Assembly (NCBI RefSeq): GCF_900113275.1
Contig: NZ_FOOU01000014.1
Span: 1-64,000 of the forward strand
DNA length: 64,000 nt
Source: Neptunomonas qingdaonensis
GTDB taxonomy: Bacteria; Pseudomonadota; Gammaproteobacteria; Pseudomonadales; Balneatricaceae
Direction: 5' to 3'
Shown here: in pieces, positions 50,719 to 60,413 of the stretch
How positions within the stretch are numbered: the stretch's first letter is position 1
Layout: every line of letters starts with the position of its first letter
The notes under the pieces: model-generated
The model's database searches: none
The model's input: only the letters and a program-made list of their open reading frames with translations
Told to the model about the DNA's origin: nothing
Program-made: the position numbers and the translations under genes

Positions 50719-52623
50719 ATGAACAAATCTGAACTTCAGCAAGACTCAGCTTACCGTGAAGATGACGACTCTGACTTTTCCACCCTGATTGAAAGCGGCT
50801 TAAGCCGTCGTCGCTTTATGCAAGGCGGCGCTGCAGCAATGGGGCTGTTTCTGGCTGCGAATCCGTTAGCACAAGCCATAGCCGCCGTATCTTCGCCGAC
50901 CAGTAAACTACTGGGATTTACAGCTTTGCCTACCAGCACCTCAGATGACTTTATTGTTCCGCAAGGCTATATCGCGCAACCACTCATTTCCTGGGGGGAT
51001 CCGATTCTCAAAAATGCGCCAGCATTTGATGAGTCGGGTACGCAAACAAGTGCTGCCCAGGCTGGCCAGTTTGGTGATAACACCGATGGTATGAGGTTTT
51101 TTCCACTCTCTGAAAACCGGGCTTTGCTAGCAGTCAATAATGAATACACTAACTATTTGCTGCTGTTCGCCCATCAGGGCAAACAACTGACAGCAGATGA
51201 TGTAAAAAAAGCACAAGCGGCTCACGGTGTCTCTATCTTTGAAGTAGAACGTAAAAACGATGGTCACTGGCATTATCTGAAAGAATCCAGCTACAACCGT
51301 CGCATTACCGCGAATACCGAGATGGAACTCACGGGTGCGGCTGCCGGCCACCCACTGCTGAAAACGAATGCCGATCCATCAGGTAAAAAAGTACTGGGAA
51401 CATTTAACAACTGTTCCAATGGCGAAACACCGTGGGGAACCTACCTGACCTGCGAAGAGAACTTTAACGGTTACTTTGCCGCCCCTGGCGCAGAAATGGA
51501 TCAGCATCAGAAACGTTACGGCCTGAAAGCAGATAAAAACAAATATCAGTGGCATACATTTGACTCACGTTTTGATATGTCACAAGAGCCTAACGAACCA
51601 CATCGCCACGGCTGGGTGGTTGAAATTGATCCTATGGATCCAACATCAACACCTAAAAAGCGCACGGCACTGGGGCGCTTCAAGCATGAGAATGCAGCGC
51701 TCACCCTAGCCGACAACGGACATCTGGTAGTCTATCTGGGTGATGATGAGCGCGGCGAACATCTGTATAAATTTGTTTCTAAAAACCGTTACAACCCAGA
51801 CAATAAAGCGGCTAACCGCGACCTGCTAGAAGACGGCACACTGTTTGCTGCGCGGTTTAATGCAGATGAAGGTGAGTTAAAAGGCGCGGGTGAATGGCTT
51901 GAACTAACGCACGGTAAAAACGGCCTCACAGCAGAGAATGGCTTTGCTGATCAGGCCAGCGTACTCATCTATGCACGTGAAGCCGCGACAGTCGTTGGCG
52001 CTACCACAATGGATCGTCCTGAATGGGTAGCCGTGCACCCTGACAACAAAACCGTTTTCTGCACACTCACTAACAATAAAAACCGCGGCATCCAAGACAA
52101 TCAACCAGTCACAGGGCCTAACCCACGCGCTGAAAACAAATATGGCCAGATCGTTCGCTGGGAACCAGACAGCGCTGACCATACCAGCCGTGCATTTACG
52201 TGGGATCTTTTCCTGGTTGCGGGTAACCCAAGCGTACATAAAGACTTCTATGCCGGTAGTGCCAACATAACCGACGAAAACATGTTTAACAGTCCTGATG
52301 GATTAGGGTTCGACAAGGCAGGTCGCTTATGGATTTTGACGGATGGAAAATATTCAAATGAAGGCGACTTTGCAGGCATGGGCAATAACCAGATGCTGTG
52401 TGCTGACCCCGTCTCAGGTGAAGTACGCCGTTTTGCGACTGGCCCTATCGCGTGTGAAATCACCGGTCTGACCTTCTCGCCAGATCAGCGCAGCATGTTT
52501 GTCGGCGTGCAACACCCAGGTGAAAAAAACGCTCCCTCACACTTCCCTGCTGGCGGCAACAGCAAACCTCGCTCAACCATTATGGTTATTCAACGTGAGG
52601 ATGGCGGCATTATCGGCGCGTAA
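50719..52623 (+). CDS. phoX: Tat-exported PhoX-family alkaline phosphatase
   Basis: A 634-residue PhoX/DUF839 protein. Twin-arginine signal SRRRFMQGGAAAMGLFL (residues 29-45) for folded export to the periplasm. The beta-propeller body contains GETPWGTYLTCEENFNGYF and RHGWVVEIDPMDP, both hallmarks of the Ca/Fe-dependent PhoX fold, and FNSPDGLGFDKAGRLWILTDG. It releases phosphate from phosphomonoesters, typically under phosphate limitation in marine bacteria. A rho-independent terminator follows. Confidence 0.92.
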   Translation: MNKSELQQDSAYREDDDSDFSTLIESGLSRRRFMQGGAAAMGLFLAANPLAQAIAAVSSPTSKLLGFTALPTSTSDDFIVPQGYIAQPLISWGDPILKNAPAFDESGTQTSAAQAGQFGDNTDGMRFFPLSENRALLAVNNEYTNYLLLFAHQGKQLTADDVKKAQAAHGVSIFEVERKNDGHWHYLKESSYNRRITANTEMELTGAAAGHPLLKTNADPSGKKVLGTFNNCSNGETPWGTYLTCEENFNGYFAAPGAEMDQHQKRYGLKADKNKYQWHTFDSRFDMSQEPNEPHRHGWVVEIDPMDPTSTPKKRTALGRFKHENAALTLADNGHLVVYLGDDERGEHLYKFVSKNRYNPDNKAANRDLLEDGTLFAARFNADEGELKGAGEWLELTHGKNGLTAENGFADQASVLIYAREAATVVGATTMDRPEWVAVHPDNKTVFCTLTNNKNRGIQDNQPVTGPNPRAENKYGQIVRWEPDSADHTSRAFTWDLFLVAGNPSVHKDFYAGSANITDENMFNSPDGLGFDKAGRLWILTDGKYSNEGDFAGMGNNQMLCADPVSGEVRRFATGPIACEITGLTFSPDQRSMFVGVQHPGEKNAPSHFPAGGNSKPRSTIMVIQREDGGIIGA

Positions 52624-52642
52624 ATACAGCTAAGAAGGTTCT

Positions 52643-52670
52643 AAAGCCCTTCATTAAGAGGGGCTTTTTT
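52643..52670 (+). terminator. rho-independent terminator after phoX
   Basis: AAAGCCC ... GGGCTT stem around TTCATTAAGAG, followed by TTTTTT, 20 bases after the phoX stop. Confidence 0.8.
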
Positions 52671-52730
52671 ATGCTGGCATGGAATCTATCCATACCTGCT
52701 CTCATCATGGAGAATCCATGACATGGTAAT

Positions 52731-53342
52731 TTAATAAAGCTTAAGCAGCTTGGCCACGGAGTGCTTCGGTGTTTTGGCTATTTTCTGCATCAGTTTGAAG
52801 GGGATTTCATTCAGGCCGTACTGTTTATTAATACTATCCAGCATACTGAGCCACAGCTTAGCGGCCATTTCTGAATCATAAAGCGCCCTATGAAATACCC
52901 CCTCACTGGGGATATTCGCATACCGCACCAGCGTGCCCAACTTATGATCGGGTGAATGCTGATAAATTCGACGAGCCACCAGCATTGAGCAGGCAAACTC
53001 ACCTGAATAACGTCTGGATACCTGCCCTAGCTCCGCATCTAAAAAGCGTTTATCAAACGATGCATTATGAGCGACCAGATTATAGCCATGGATAAAATCA
53101 GCAAATTCATACATCACCTCGGCGCACGAAGGTGCACCCTTAAGCATTACATTACTGATACCGGTGTAATCTTCTATAAAACCACTGACGCGCCGGCCCG
53201 GATTCATCAACTGCTGAAAACGTCCGGTTATCTCCCCATTCTCAATACGTACCGCTCCGATTTCAATGGCGCGATCACCCATATCAGGAGAAAGGCCCGT
53301 GGTCTCAAAGTCCAATACAACGACGGAGCTGGCATTAAGCAT
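52731..53342 (-). CDS. DEDDh 3'-5' exonuclease (DNA polymerase III epsilon-like)
   Basis: A 203-residue nuclease. Exo[10 protein letters not shown] (Asp, Glu), Exo[13 protein letters not shown], Exo[16 protein letters not shown] (His-x-x-x-x-Asp). It acts on 3' ends of DNA or RNA; whether it proofreads or turns over RNA is unknown, as it lacks the polymerase-binding tail of DnaQ. The ATG at 53342 follows GGAAG; a GTG at 53357 is also possible. It is the last gene of a three-gene operon with the hydratase and PHB-depolymerase-like gene. Confidence 0.88.
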   Translation of the reverse strand: MLNASSVVVLDFETTGLSPDMGDRAIEIGAVRIENGEITGRFQQLMNPGRRVSGFIEDYTGISNVMLKGAPSCAEVMYEFADFIHGYNLVAHNASFDKRFLDAELGQVSRRYSGEFACSMLVARRIYQHSPDHKLGTLVRYANIPSEGVFHRALYDSEMAAKLWLSMLDSINKQYGLNEIPFKLMQKIAKTPKHSVAKLLKLY

Positions 53343-53362
53343 ATCAATAGCTTCCACGTAAA

Positions 53363-54142
53363 CTAATCAAGCAGTATCGCAACAACACGGCCTAACTCAC
53401 CATATTGTAAGGAGAATTCAACATTAGGCTGAACTTCCATTACCCCAGCATAAGAGCCTGTTATTACCACCTGCCCCGCTTTAACATCAATACCTCGTTG
53501 CCGGAGAAAATTGACTAGCCAGAACAACGGACGTTGTGGAAACTGGTGAGGATGCTTACCCGCCCTTTCTTCTGAGAAAGACTGCTGCAACGTAAAATTA
53601 ATCTCGGACGCCACGAAGGCTTGCTCCAGACTAATCTCGGGACCTAAAAACACCCCTTGGTTAAACAGACCATCAGCCAGATGCTCTAGATAACTCACCT
53701 CATCCGGGGCAAGATAACGGCTTTGAATCAGCTCAAGAGCCAGATAAGCATTGCCCAGTGCCGCTACAATCTGCTGGTCACTATAGTGCTCAGCCCTGGC
53801 AGGCAGGTCCTGCTCAAACCTGAAGGCTATTTCCGGCTCTATTTTACAAACGCCGTTATCCAATTTAACCGGACACGGCGATTGATTAAAGACAGTGCTG
53901 GCGAAAATAGGTGAGGCGATAAGCTTATCGGCATCGGGCAACGCACACTTCCAGCCACCGACGCTGTCGATCTGTTTATCTGCCATCCTATCGACTACCG
54001 CTTGCTGTATCGCAAACGCATCCTGCAAGGTTTGCGGCCGCAACGCTGGCGCTAACCGTGCCGTTATTGTGTTGTTAATACGGCGTGTTAATAGCGCGTC
54101 GGCCGCCTGTGCTATCTGTACCGGCCCCTGTGAATATTGCAT
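53363..54142 (-). CDS. 2-keto-4-pentenoate hydratase/FAH-family protein
   Basis: A 259-residue protein of the MhpD/fumarylacetoacetate hydrolase superfamily. VGGWKCAL and the metal-binding [16 protein letters not shown] (E-x-E) are present, with the late [17 protein letters not shown] motif. Expected to hydrate or hydrolyse a ketoacid from ring-cleavage or related pathways. Its start overlaps the stop of the upstream PHB-depolymerase-like gene by one base (TAATG). Confidence 0.82.
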   Translation of the reverse strand: MQYSQGPVQIAQAADALLTRRINNTITARLAPALRPQTLQDAFAIQQAVVDRMADKQIDSVGGWKCALPDADKLIASPIFASTVFNQSPCPVKLDNGVCKIEPEIAFRFEQDLPARAEHYSDQQIVAALGNAYLALELIQSRYLAPDEVSYLEHLADGLFNQGVFLGPEISLEQAFVASEINFTLQQSFSEERAGKHPHQFPQRPLFWLVNFLRQRGIDVKAGQVVITGSYAGVMEVQPNVEFSLQYGELGRVVAILLD

Positions 54143-55416
54143 TACTGAGTGACTGCCGGAAGCTGCGCCGCTTCTGATGGGGAAAGCTCAGATGGCACTG
54201 ATTCAGATGAAATAAGTCCAGATGTTGCCGGTGTAACAGCCGATTGAGCAGAAGAGGTAAGACGATCTATCATCTTTTTAATCGCTTTCATCTGTGGTGC
54301 ATCTTTTTGCGCATAGGTAAACGGCGGCAAATTTGCGCTTGTATATCCCCAAAAATCCCAGCAACCGCGCGGATTAATAGGATTAATCGATGATTTTTTT
54401 ACCTGTGGATAGAGAATGATCAGATTATTGTTATCTGCCACTTCGTTATAGCCGGTTTCTTCAATGTAAGTGGTTCCTATCACCGATATTCCCTGACGGC
54501 ATCCATGCAGAGAGACGTGCACACGGCACTGCTCAGTTGTGCATGACTGCGGAATATAAACGTAAGCATCATCATCCATGCTGGTGTTATCCGTGTCTAA
54601 AAACTCTTTCTGGTTAAAACGCAACAACTCCCCGTGCAACATTTTTTCTGCTTCTGGCTCTACTGCATGTTCTGCTATTTTTTCTGGCATGGGAGACAAA
54701 ACAGGCGCTTCATTTAACTCGCCATAAATATGAGCAAGCAGTTTTCTGGCCTGCGCTATATCACAGTTATTGATGTAAGGAGATTGAGTAACATCACAGG
54801 GCGCATCACTGGCATCATTAGTAATAAATGCGTGTCCCGCATCTATGCTTTTATTATAGAAAATATGTTCATCCGGCAAACCCAGGGCGCGATAAAATGC
54901 CTGCGTAGCATCAACAACACCGGTCACGACAGTATCATCATTACGTCCTGAAAAAATATACACCTTGTCATCCAGCAGATTGGACAAATCATCAATCTCC
55001 CCTGCTGTCAGGGCGTCTTTTGCCTGAGCCGCTAAATCACTCCCATTGGGAAAAAACCATGCCGGGCAGATAAACCAAGTGTATTTACAGGGATCCATAC
55101 AACTGGTAAGCGCATTATTCAGCGGCGATAACCATGAAAAAGTAGAGGCACAATTCCACGGACCTCCCGCAATAATAGCGGCACCGACTAAATCTTTGGA
55201 ATACGCCACATGAAATTGAGACGCCATAAATGCACCGGAAGACAAACCGGAAATCGAGGTTTGATCCGGGAGTGCATTCAGCCCGGGCAAACGAGGCTGT
55301 ATGGCACTGGCCGTGTGCGCTGCCAGCATGATCAGTAATAGGGTCATGAGCCTGATCATCAATCTGCTCAGTGCCATACTATTAAACCCACCCACTAATA
55401 AAATATTTTTCAGCAT
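54142..55416 (-). CDS. exported PHB-depolymerase-like esterase
   Basis: A 424-residue protein with a signal peptide (LMTLLLIMLAAHTASAIQ after a long leader), lipase box SGLSSGAFMA (Ser59) near the N-terminus, DAGHAFIT region for the His, and the late PRGCWDFWGY motif of poly(3-hydroxybutyrate) depolymerases. It would act on polymer or oligomer esters outside the inner membrane. GGGAAG precedes the ATG at 55416; an internal ATG at 55377 is possible. With phasins elsewhere in the window, it points to active PHA metabolism. Confidence 0.82.
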   Translation of the reverse strand: MLKNILLVGGFNSMALSRLMIRLMTLLLIMLAAHTASAIQPRLPGLNALPDQTSISGLSSGAFMASQFHVAYSKDLVGAAIIAGGPWNCASTFSWLSPLNNALTSCMDPCKYTWFICPAWFFPNGSDLAAQAKDALTAGEIDDLSNLLDDKVYIFSGRNDDTVVTGVVDATQAFYRALGLPDEHIFYNKSIDAGHAFITNDASDAPCDVTQSPYINNCDIAQARKLLAHIYGELNEAPVLSPMPEKIAEHAVEPEAEKMLHGELLRFNQKEFLDTDNTSMDDDAYVYIPQSCTTEQCRVHVSLHGCRQGISVIGTTYIEETGYNEVADNNNLIILYPQVKKSSINPINPRGCWDFWGYTSANLPPFTYAQKDAPQMKAIKKMIDRLTSSAQSAVTPATSGLISSESVPSELSPSEAAQLPAVTQ

Positions 55417-56513
55417 CTTACTTCCCTATAATTATTTGAGCATTACGAGAGCACGAACTAACAGCAACTCGCTAGCGGCTACGTTGAACAAACTCCAAGT
55501 CTGGCCAATCAATGCAATAAGTCATGGGGTTACACCGCCAGGCACTGGCGTGAGCCTTGATGCACAAGAGTCTCCCCCCTGCCTCAACATCACCAATGCC
55601 TTCCTAGTGATAAGCGGCATCAATCACGACGGCAGCAACTTTAATCCACTCCGCTTTGATAAGCTCGGACGTCTACATCGACAAACCCTTTTGAGCAATT
55701 AAGATCCAGCATAGAGGCAGCCTGCGAGGCGGTACGATAACATAAGTCCAGCCGTTTTCACTCAACGCAGCCTATGTTAAGTATCTATAAGCACTCAGTC
55801 ATACAGATAAAACCCTTCGGCAACATAAAAGAGTCGCCAGCCTTCACGCAAGAGCCATCAACACGACGAGTATAACTGCCCCGATCGACACTGATGAATG
55901 AGCCAGATCAAAGACTATTACCTTATTAATTGACGATTAAGTCATGGTCACATCGGCTGGACTTGAGTCGTACCACATAAAAAAAAACCCCAACATCTGA
56001 GTGCTGGGGCATTATCACATCAGGGGAACATCTGCGATAAATTCTGCTCACTTTCTGAACCGAAGAAGGTCAGTATAAACAGAACACACTGTACGTAAAC
56101 GAACATTAAATTAACTCATTATTCCTTTTTGGTATAAATGTGACACCATCTCTACTTATAGCCAGAGATAATGCTAGTAACAGAGAGCTTGATAGCGCAT
56201 GAGATTATGATCATTAATCAACAACTCACTCAGCATGCCTTAAATAATTTTCATTAAGACTCAGAGTAATTGCCTGCCGCCTAACAATTAACTAAAAATA
56301 AACTCAACCAGAGTTGTAACGAGAAAGCAAAGCCTGATGATTAAATCGGCTTTATGCGTGCTTGATGTTAACAAAACCAAAGTTGAATTGACTAATGCAA
56401 ATGAAAAATATATCAGATAAGATGTTCAGACTAGGGTGGTAAATCCTATTTTGCTGTCCTTTATAAGAATAACAAATAAAAATCTTTTCGTTACATAAGA
56501 TGAGGACGTAGCT
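55417..56513. other. long gene-free region
   Basis: No convincing gene in nearly 1.1 kb. The plus strand at 55590-55700 has a short open stretch (NITNAFLVISGINHDGSNFN) that could be a relic, but no start, ribosome site or family was found. A strong minus-strand terminator lies at 55979-56009. Confidence 0.55.
55979..56009 (-). terminator. orphan rho-independent terminator
   Basis: On the minus strand CCCCAGCA pairs with TGTTGGGG around CTCAGA, followed by nine Ts. No gene ends nearby on this strand; the transcript it ends must begin within the gap at about 56010-56500, so a small RNA is possible. Confidence 0.75.
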
Positions 56514-56699
56514 ATGATCAACAAAGAACATATGCAACAAGTAAGCATCGGAACGAGCATTATAGTCCCACTTGAACAGCTACTAAGCTGGCAAGACCCC
56601 CACTGCCCTGACAGCTTATTCATGCTAGAAGAGTTCAGTCACGTCAACAATGATGCTGAGTTTTTACTCGACTACGAAGAAGAATCAACCCACCACTAA
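56514..56699 (+). CDS. small acidic hypothetical protein
   Basis: A 61-residue protein, MINKEHMQQVSIGTSIIVPL then a strongly acidic C-terminus (LLDYEEESTHH). GAGGACGTAGCT before the ATG is a usable ribosome site. It stands alone, far from neighbours on its strand, and no family is recognised. Confidence 0.45.
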   Translation: MINKEHMQQVSIGTSIIVPLEQLLSWQDPHCPDSLFMLEEFSHVNNDAEFLLDYEEESTHH

Positions 56700-56847
56700 G
56701 AAGAGACAACTGGGCTGCTAGTAGCGTCTCAACCACGCAAGCCCGGTTTAGTATATCCAATTAATCACCTCTGAGCGGCCACCTGTTCTTTGATGAAGGC
56801 CCCGTTACTGGAGGAGAATCATGTCATATTCAACACTATGCCAATGC

Positions 56848-57582
56848 TTACCGTACTTCCTTGGTATCTTGCGGTATAGCTACCCCGGTCTTACGATAAC
56901 GCCGCCCCAGTAACCATAGCATCAGCGCTGCCCCCATGCCGCTCGATCCTAATATCATTGTCATAATCATGATCTGATAACGCACCGCAATTAAAGGTGA
57001 GACACCCGATAAAATTTGTCCTGTCATCATCCCCGGCAACGCGACCAAGCCCACTGCCAGCAACCCGTTGACCTGTGGAATCATAGCCGCATGGAAGGCA
57101 CTTAAACGTGCTGACTGCTCATCCTTGTTCTGATGAAGCTCGGCATGATAACGCTCTGCCGCCAGGCTGATGGCGTTCATGGTGTTTGCAAAGTACATCC
57201 CTGCCAGCGGTATAATCACACGCGGCTCATACCAAACATCCACTGCCAACACCAACTGCAGAGTAATCAAAAGATGCAGAGCAACGGACACACCTAACGC
57301 AATGAAAGCGGGTTTCAAAAAACCTTTATGATGATTCACAGGGCGTATTGAAATCCAGGCAGCGGCACTAATCATGACCAACAATACCGCCAGTGTCAGC
57401 CAGATAGACGGATTACCAAATAAAGCAACAAGCACATAACCCACACCGATCAACTGCAGTGTCATCCGCGCACTGGCAAGCAATATTTCAGACGGCTTTC
57501 CCTGCCAGCTAAAATAAATCCCGCAGACAATCACAACGGGCAATGCGCACCATGCTAACGATAACCATGAGATTTCGGGCAT
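56848..57582 (-). CDS. fetB: FetB-like iron-export permease (UPF0014)
   Basis: A 244-residue integral membrane protein with about seven helices and the FetB signature: RMTLQLIGVGYVLVALF, YFANTMNAISLAAERYH and ALPGMMTGQILSGVSPLIAVRYQ. In E. coli it works with the ATPase FetA to export iron. No fetA is adjacent; the upstream gene is a flavin reductase 25 bases away, likely one operon. Confidence 0.85.
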   Translation of the reverse strand: MPEISWLSLAWCALPVVIVCGIYFSWQGKPSEILLASARMTLQLIGVGYVLVALFGNPSIWLTLAVLLVMISAAAWISIRPVNHHKGFLKPAFIALGVSVALHLLITLQLVLAVDVWYEPRVIIPLAGMYFANTMNAISLAAERYHAELHQNKDEQSARLSAFHAAMIPQVNGLLAVGLVALPGMMTGQILSGVSPLIAVRYQIMIMTMILGSSGMGAALMLWLLGRRYRKTGVAIPQDTKEVR

Positions 57583-57607
57583 AAATGTGAACTCCGTAGC
57601 TTTTCAT

Positions 57608-58204
57608 TCAGAGTAGTTTCAATGCGAGTGCTTCTGCTTTTTTTTTGACCTGTGGTGATAACTGCGGCGTCGACTGCTTTGCAACAAGCCCGGTAAACAG
57701 CGTTCCGACGACATGGGCACCGATTACCTTAGCCGTCGTTTTAAGCTGCTTGTGTGTTCCGTTCAACCACCGTCCCAATATACCTGGCGCGGCACAGGAA
57801 GAAACCAGTATCGCCTTTTTGGGCAACAAGTCCGCTTTACGAAAAACAGGAGCATTTTGATCCCATGGCCAATATGCATACACTATTAAGCGTTCCATAA
57901 AACGTTTAAAAACTGCCGTTACAGAACCAAAATTAGTAGGCGAAGCAAGCACGTAAGCATCCGCCATCTCTATCTTATCGACCAACGCCTGCATTGCATC
58001 TTGCTGTACACATTTACCCGGATTATTACCCTTTTTCTTTGTACATTCCCTGCAATTCAGACAAAATTCAATAGGATAATCACGCAGGTCAACCCGATCA
58101 ACGACAGCGCCTTCGGCCTTAAGCGCCGGCACCATTACATCCAGAGTTTGATCAGTAATACCGCCTGACCGGTATGAGCCATTGATCACAAGTATTTTAG
58201 GCAT
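57608..58204 (-). CDS. NADPH-dependent FMN reductase/flavodoxin-like protein
   Basis: A 198-residue flavoprotein with GSYRSGGITDQTL for phosphate binding and the SPTNFGSVTAVFKRFMERL flavin loop. A Cys-rich NCRECTKKKGNNPGKC segment (about residues 49-64) could bind metal. GGAGG precedes the ATG. It would transfer electrons from NAD(P)H to flavin or a bound iron species. It is located directly upstream of fetB. Confidence 0.88.
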   Translation of the reverse strand: MPKILVINGSYRSGGITDQTLDVMVPALKAEGAVVDRVDLRDYPIEFCLNCRECTKKKGNNPGKCVQQDAMQALVDKIEMADAYVLASPTNFGSVTAVFKRFMERLIVYAYWPWDQNAPVFRKADLLPKKAILVSSCAAPGILGRWLNGTHKQLKTTAKVIGAHVVGTLFTGLVAKQSTPQLSPQVKKKAEALALKLL

Positions 58205-58434
58205 AATTTAATTACCTCCAATCAAGATTAAAGGATGCGCTTTATTATATTTAACTGGAGTCAAGCGAGCTTTAATCTCTATTGAAATGTAATAAAAAGT
58301 CTACACTGAAAAAATGACAAACGCAGGATCAGATGAATTAAATAAACGTAACAGAGACTTAAATAATAATGAGGGAAGCTTAAATAAATAAAGGAAAAGC
58401 CAAGACATCTACTGAGAAGCTTTTATTGAGAAGC

Positions 58435-58468
58435 TTTGCTCACTCAGAAAACCACCTGAGTGAGCAAA
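58435..58468 (-). terminator. 13-bp hairpin downstream of nadA
   Basis: TTTGCTCACTCAG (58435-58447) and CTGAGTGAGCAAA (58456-58468) form a perfect stem with an 8-base loop, 32 bases after the nadA stop. There is no strong U-tract. Confidence 0.45.
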
Positions 58469-58499
58469 ACCTGAGTGAACAACAAAGGACTGATATGAC

Positions 58500-59552
58500 C
58501 TATTTATTCAGGTTGTTCGAGAAATCGAGCATACGCTGCAACGGACGGCGGGCGTCTTCAATTAACGACTCATCAACCAGCACTTCACCCTCTCCGGTTT
58601 CCAGAGCAGAGATAATATTTTCAAGACCATTCATTGCCATCCAGGGACAATGTGCGCAACTACGACAGGTAGCACCACTACCGCCTGTGGGTGCTTCTAA
58701 AAAGGTTTTACCCGGTGCAGACTGACGCATCTTATAAAAAATGCCCCGATCGGTAGCAACGATAAATGTCTCGTTAGGAAGCTCAGAGGCCGCTTTAATC
58801 AACTGCGTTGTCGAACCCACAACATCAGCAATTTCGACGACAGCATCGGGCGATTCAGGATGAACCAATATGGCGGCATCAGGGTAAACGCTTTTCAGTT
58901 CAAGGATGCCTTTAGCTTTAAACTCTTCATGAACAATACAAGAACCATCCCACATTAACATCTCAATGCCGGTTTGTTTTTGTACATATTCACCCAGATG
59001 CTTATCCGGTGCCCAAATAATTTTTTTGCCCTGCTCTTCCAGATGTTCAGCAACATTAACCGCAATACTAGAAGTGACTACCCAGTCAGCACGGGCTTTT
59101 ACAGCGGCTGAAGTATTCGCATAGACCACCACTTCATGATCAGGGTGCTGGTCACAAAATGCTGAAAACTCTTCTATCGGGCAACCAATATCCAAAGAAC
59201 AGGTCGCTTCAAGCGTCGGCATGAGAATGCGCTTTTCAGGATTCAGAATCTTGGCGGTTTCGCCCATGAAACGCACACCGGCAACAACCAATGTTTGCTC
59301 TGGGCGCTGTGTACCAAAACGTGCCATTTCAAGCGAATCAGAGATACATCCGCCCGTTTCTTCGGTGATTTCCTGAACAATAGCATCGGTATAGTAATGA
59401 GCAACTAAGCAGGCATTTTTCTCTTTAAGCAGTGTTTTAATTCGTGATTTGTAACGGTCGATTTCAGCCTGATCCATCTCATGTGGCAGATGTTCCTGCG
59501 CAAAATGTTCCTGAACCAGAATACGATCCGAAATGTCCTTTTTGCTCAACAT
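58500..59552 (-). CDS. nadA: quinolinate synthase NadA
   Basis: A 350-residue [4Fe-4S] enzyme that condenses iminoaspartate and dihydroxyacetone phosphate to quinolinate in NAD biosynthesis. Conserved elements: [14 protein letters not shown] near the N-terminus, three cluster cysteines in [21 protein letters not shown] and [10 protein letters not shown]. Length and motifs match the family. It follows queC in the same direction, 115 bases away. Confidence 0.95.
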   Translation of the reverse strand: MLSKKDISDRILVQEHFAQEHLPHEMDQAEIDRYKSRIKTLLKEKNACLVAHYYTDAIVQEITEETGGCISDSLEMARFGTQRPEQTLVVAGVRFMGETAKILNPEKRILMPTLEATCSLDIGCPIEEFSAFCDQHPDHEVVVYANTSAAVKARADWVVTSSIAVNVAEHLEEQGKKIIWAPDKHLGEYVQKQTGIEMLMWDGSCIVHEEFKAKGILELKSVYPDAAILVHPESPDAVVEIADVVGSTTQLIKAASELPNETFIVATDRGIFYKMRQSAPGKTFLEAPTGGSGATCRSCAHCPWMAMNGLENIISALETGEGEVLVDESLIEDARRPLQRMLDFSNNLNK

Positions 59553-59667
59553 AGTCAGATATCGCCAGTAAAAAATAAATGGGAGGAGTAGAATACACTA
59601 TGGCGCAATAATTTTCACGCCACAGCAAATACCAGAAGACTCTCGTAAAATGATAAAATGCCAGAAC

Positions 59668-60366
59668 TCAGGCACTAATGTAGCGTGTAGGGTCCTGCAC
59701 ACCCGCATCTTCAAAACCTTTAGCGCGCAAGCGACAACTATCACAAACACCACACGCGCGTCCCTCATCATCGGCCTGATAGCAGGAAATCGTATCCGCG
59801 TAATTAACCCCTAAAGACTGACCTTCGCGGATAATATCGGCTTTGGTCATATTCATCAGCGGTGTATAAATTTTAACACCCTGGCCAGAAACACCCGTTT
59901 TAGTGGCCAAATTCGCCATCTTTTCAAACGCATCGATAAACTCTGGGCGACAATCGGGATAACCGGAATAATCGACAGCATTAACACCGATAAAGATAGC
60001 AGTCGCTTCAAGCACCTCAGCCCAGCCCAGCGCTAGAGACAAGAAAACCGTGTTCCGCGCGGGAACATAAGTAACGGGAATGCCTCCCGTTTCATGATCG
60101 GGGACATCGATGCTGTGATCGGTCAGAGCCGATCCGCCAAAGTCTTCCAGATGAAGACGAATGACTCGGTGCTCGGTGATGCCCAACTGCTCAACAACAC
60201 ACCGGGCAGCATTTAACTCAGTCAGTGCGCGTTGCCCATAATCGAAACTCAACACATAGCAGTCAAAACCCTGATTTTTAGCCATCGCTAATGCTGTTGC
60301 AGAATCAAGGCCACCTGATAAAAGTACCACAGCCTTGCGTGCAGGCTTAGGTGCAGGCTTAATCAT
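59668..60366 (-). CDS. queC: 7-cyano-7-deazaguanine synthase QueC
   Basis: A 232-residue ATP-dependent enzyme that makes preQ0 for the queuosine pathway. It has the PP-loop [16 protein letters not shown] (residues about 14-28), [15 protein letters not shown], and zinc Cys cluster [14 protein letters not shown] near the C-terminus. It directly follows cpoB, as in many gammaproteobacteria, but without queE. Confidence 0.95.
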   Translation of the reverse strand: MIKPAPKPARKAVVLLSGGLDSATALAMAKNQGFDCYVLSFDYGQRALTELNAARCVVEQLGITEHRVIRLHLEDFGGSALTDHSIDVPDHETGGIPVTYVPARNTVFLSLALGWAEVLEATAIFIGVNAVDYSGYPDCRPEFIDAFEKMANLATKTGVSGQGVKIYTPLMNMTKADIIREGQSLGVNYADTISCYQADDEGRACGVCDSCRLRAKGFEDAGVQDPTRYISA

Positions 60367-60413
60367 AACTATTTTATTCCTACTTATTTATTAAACTTTT
60401 TTGCTTAAATTTG

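Noticed and set aside
55301-55702. 133-codon plus-strand frame
   Set aside because: First third is antisense to the PHB-depolymerase-like gene; the rest shows no domain or start. Possibly a relic, not a gene.
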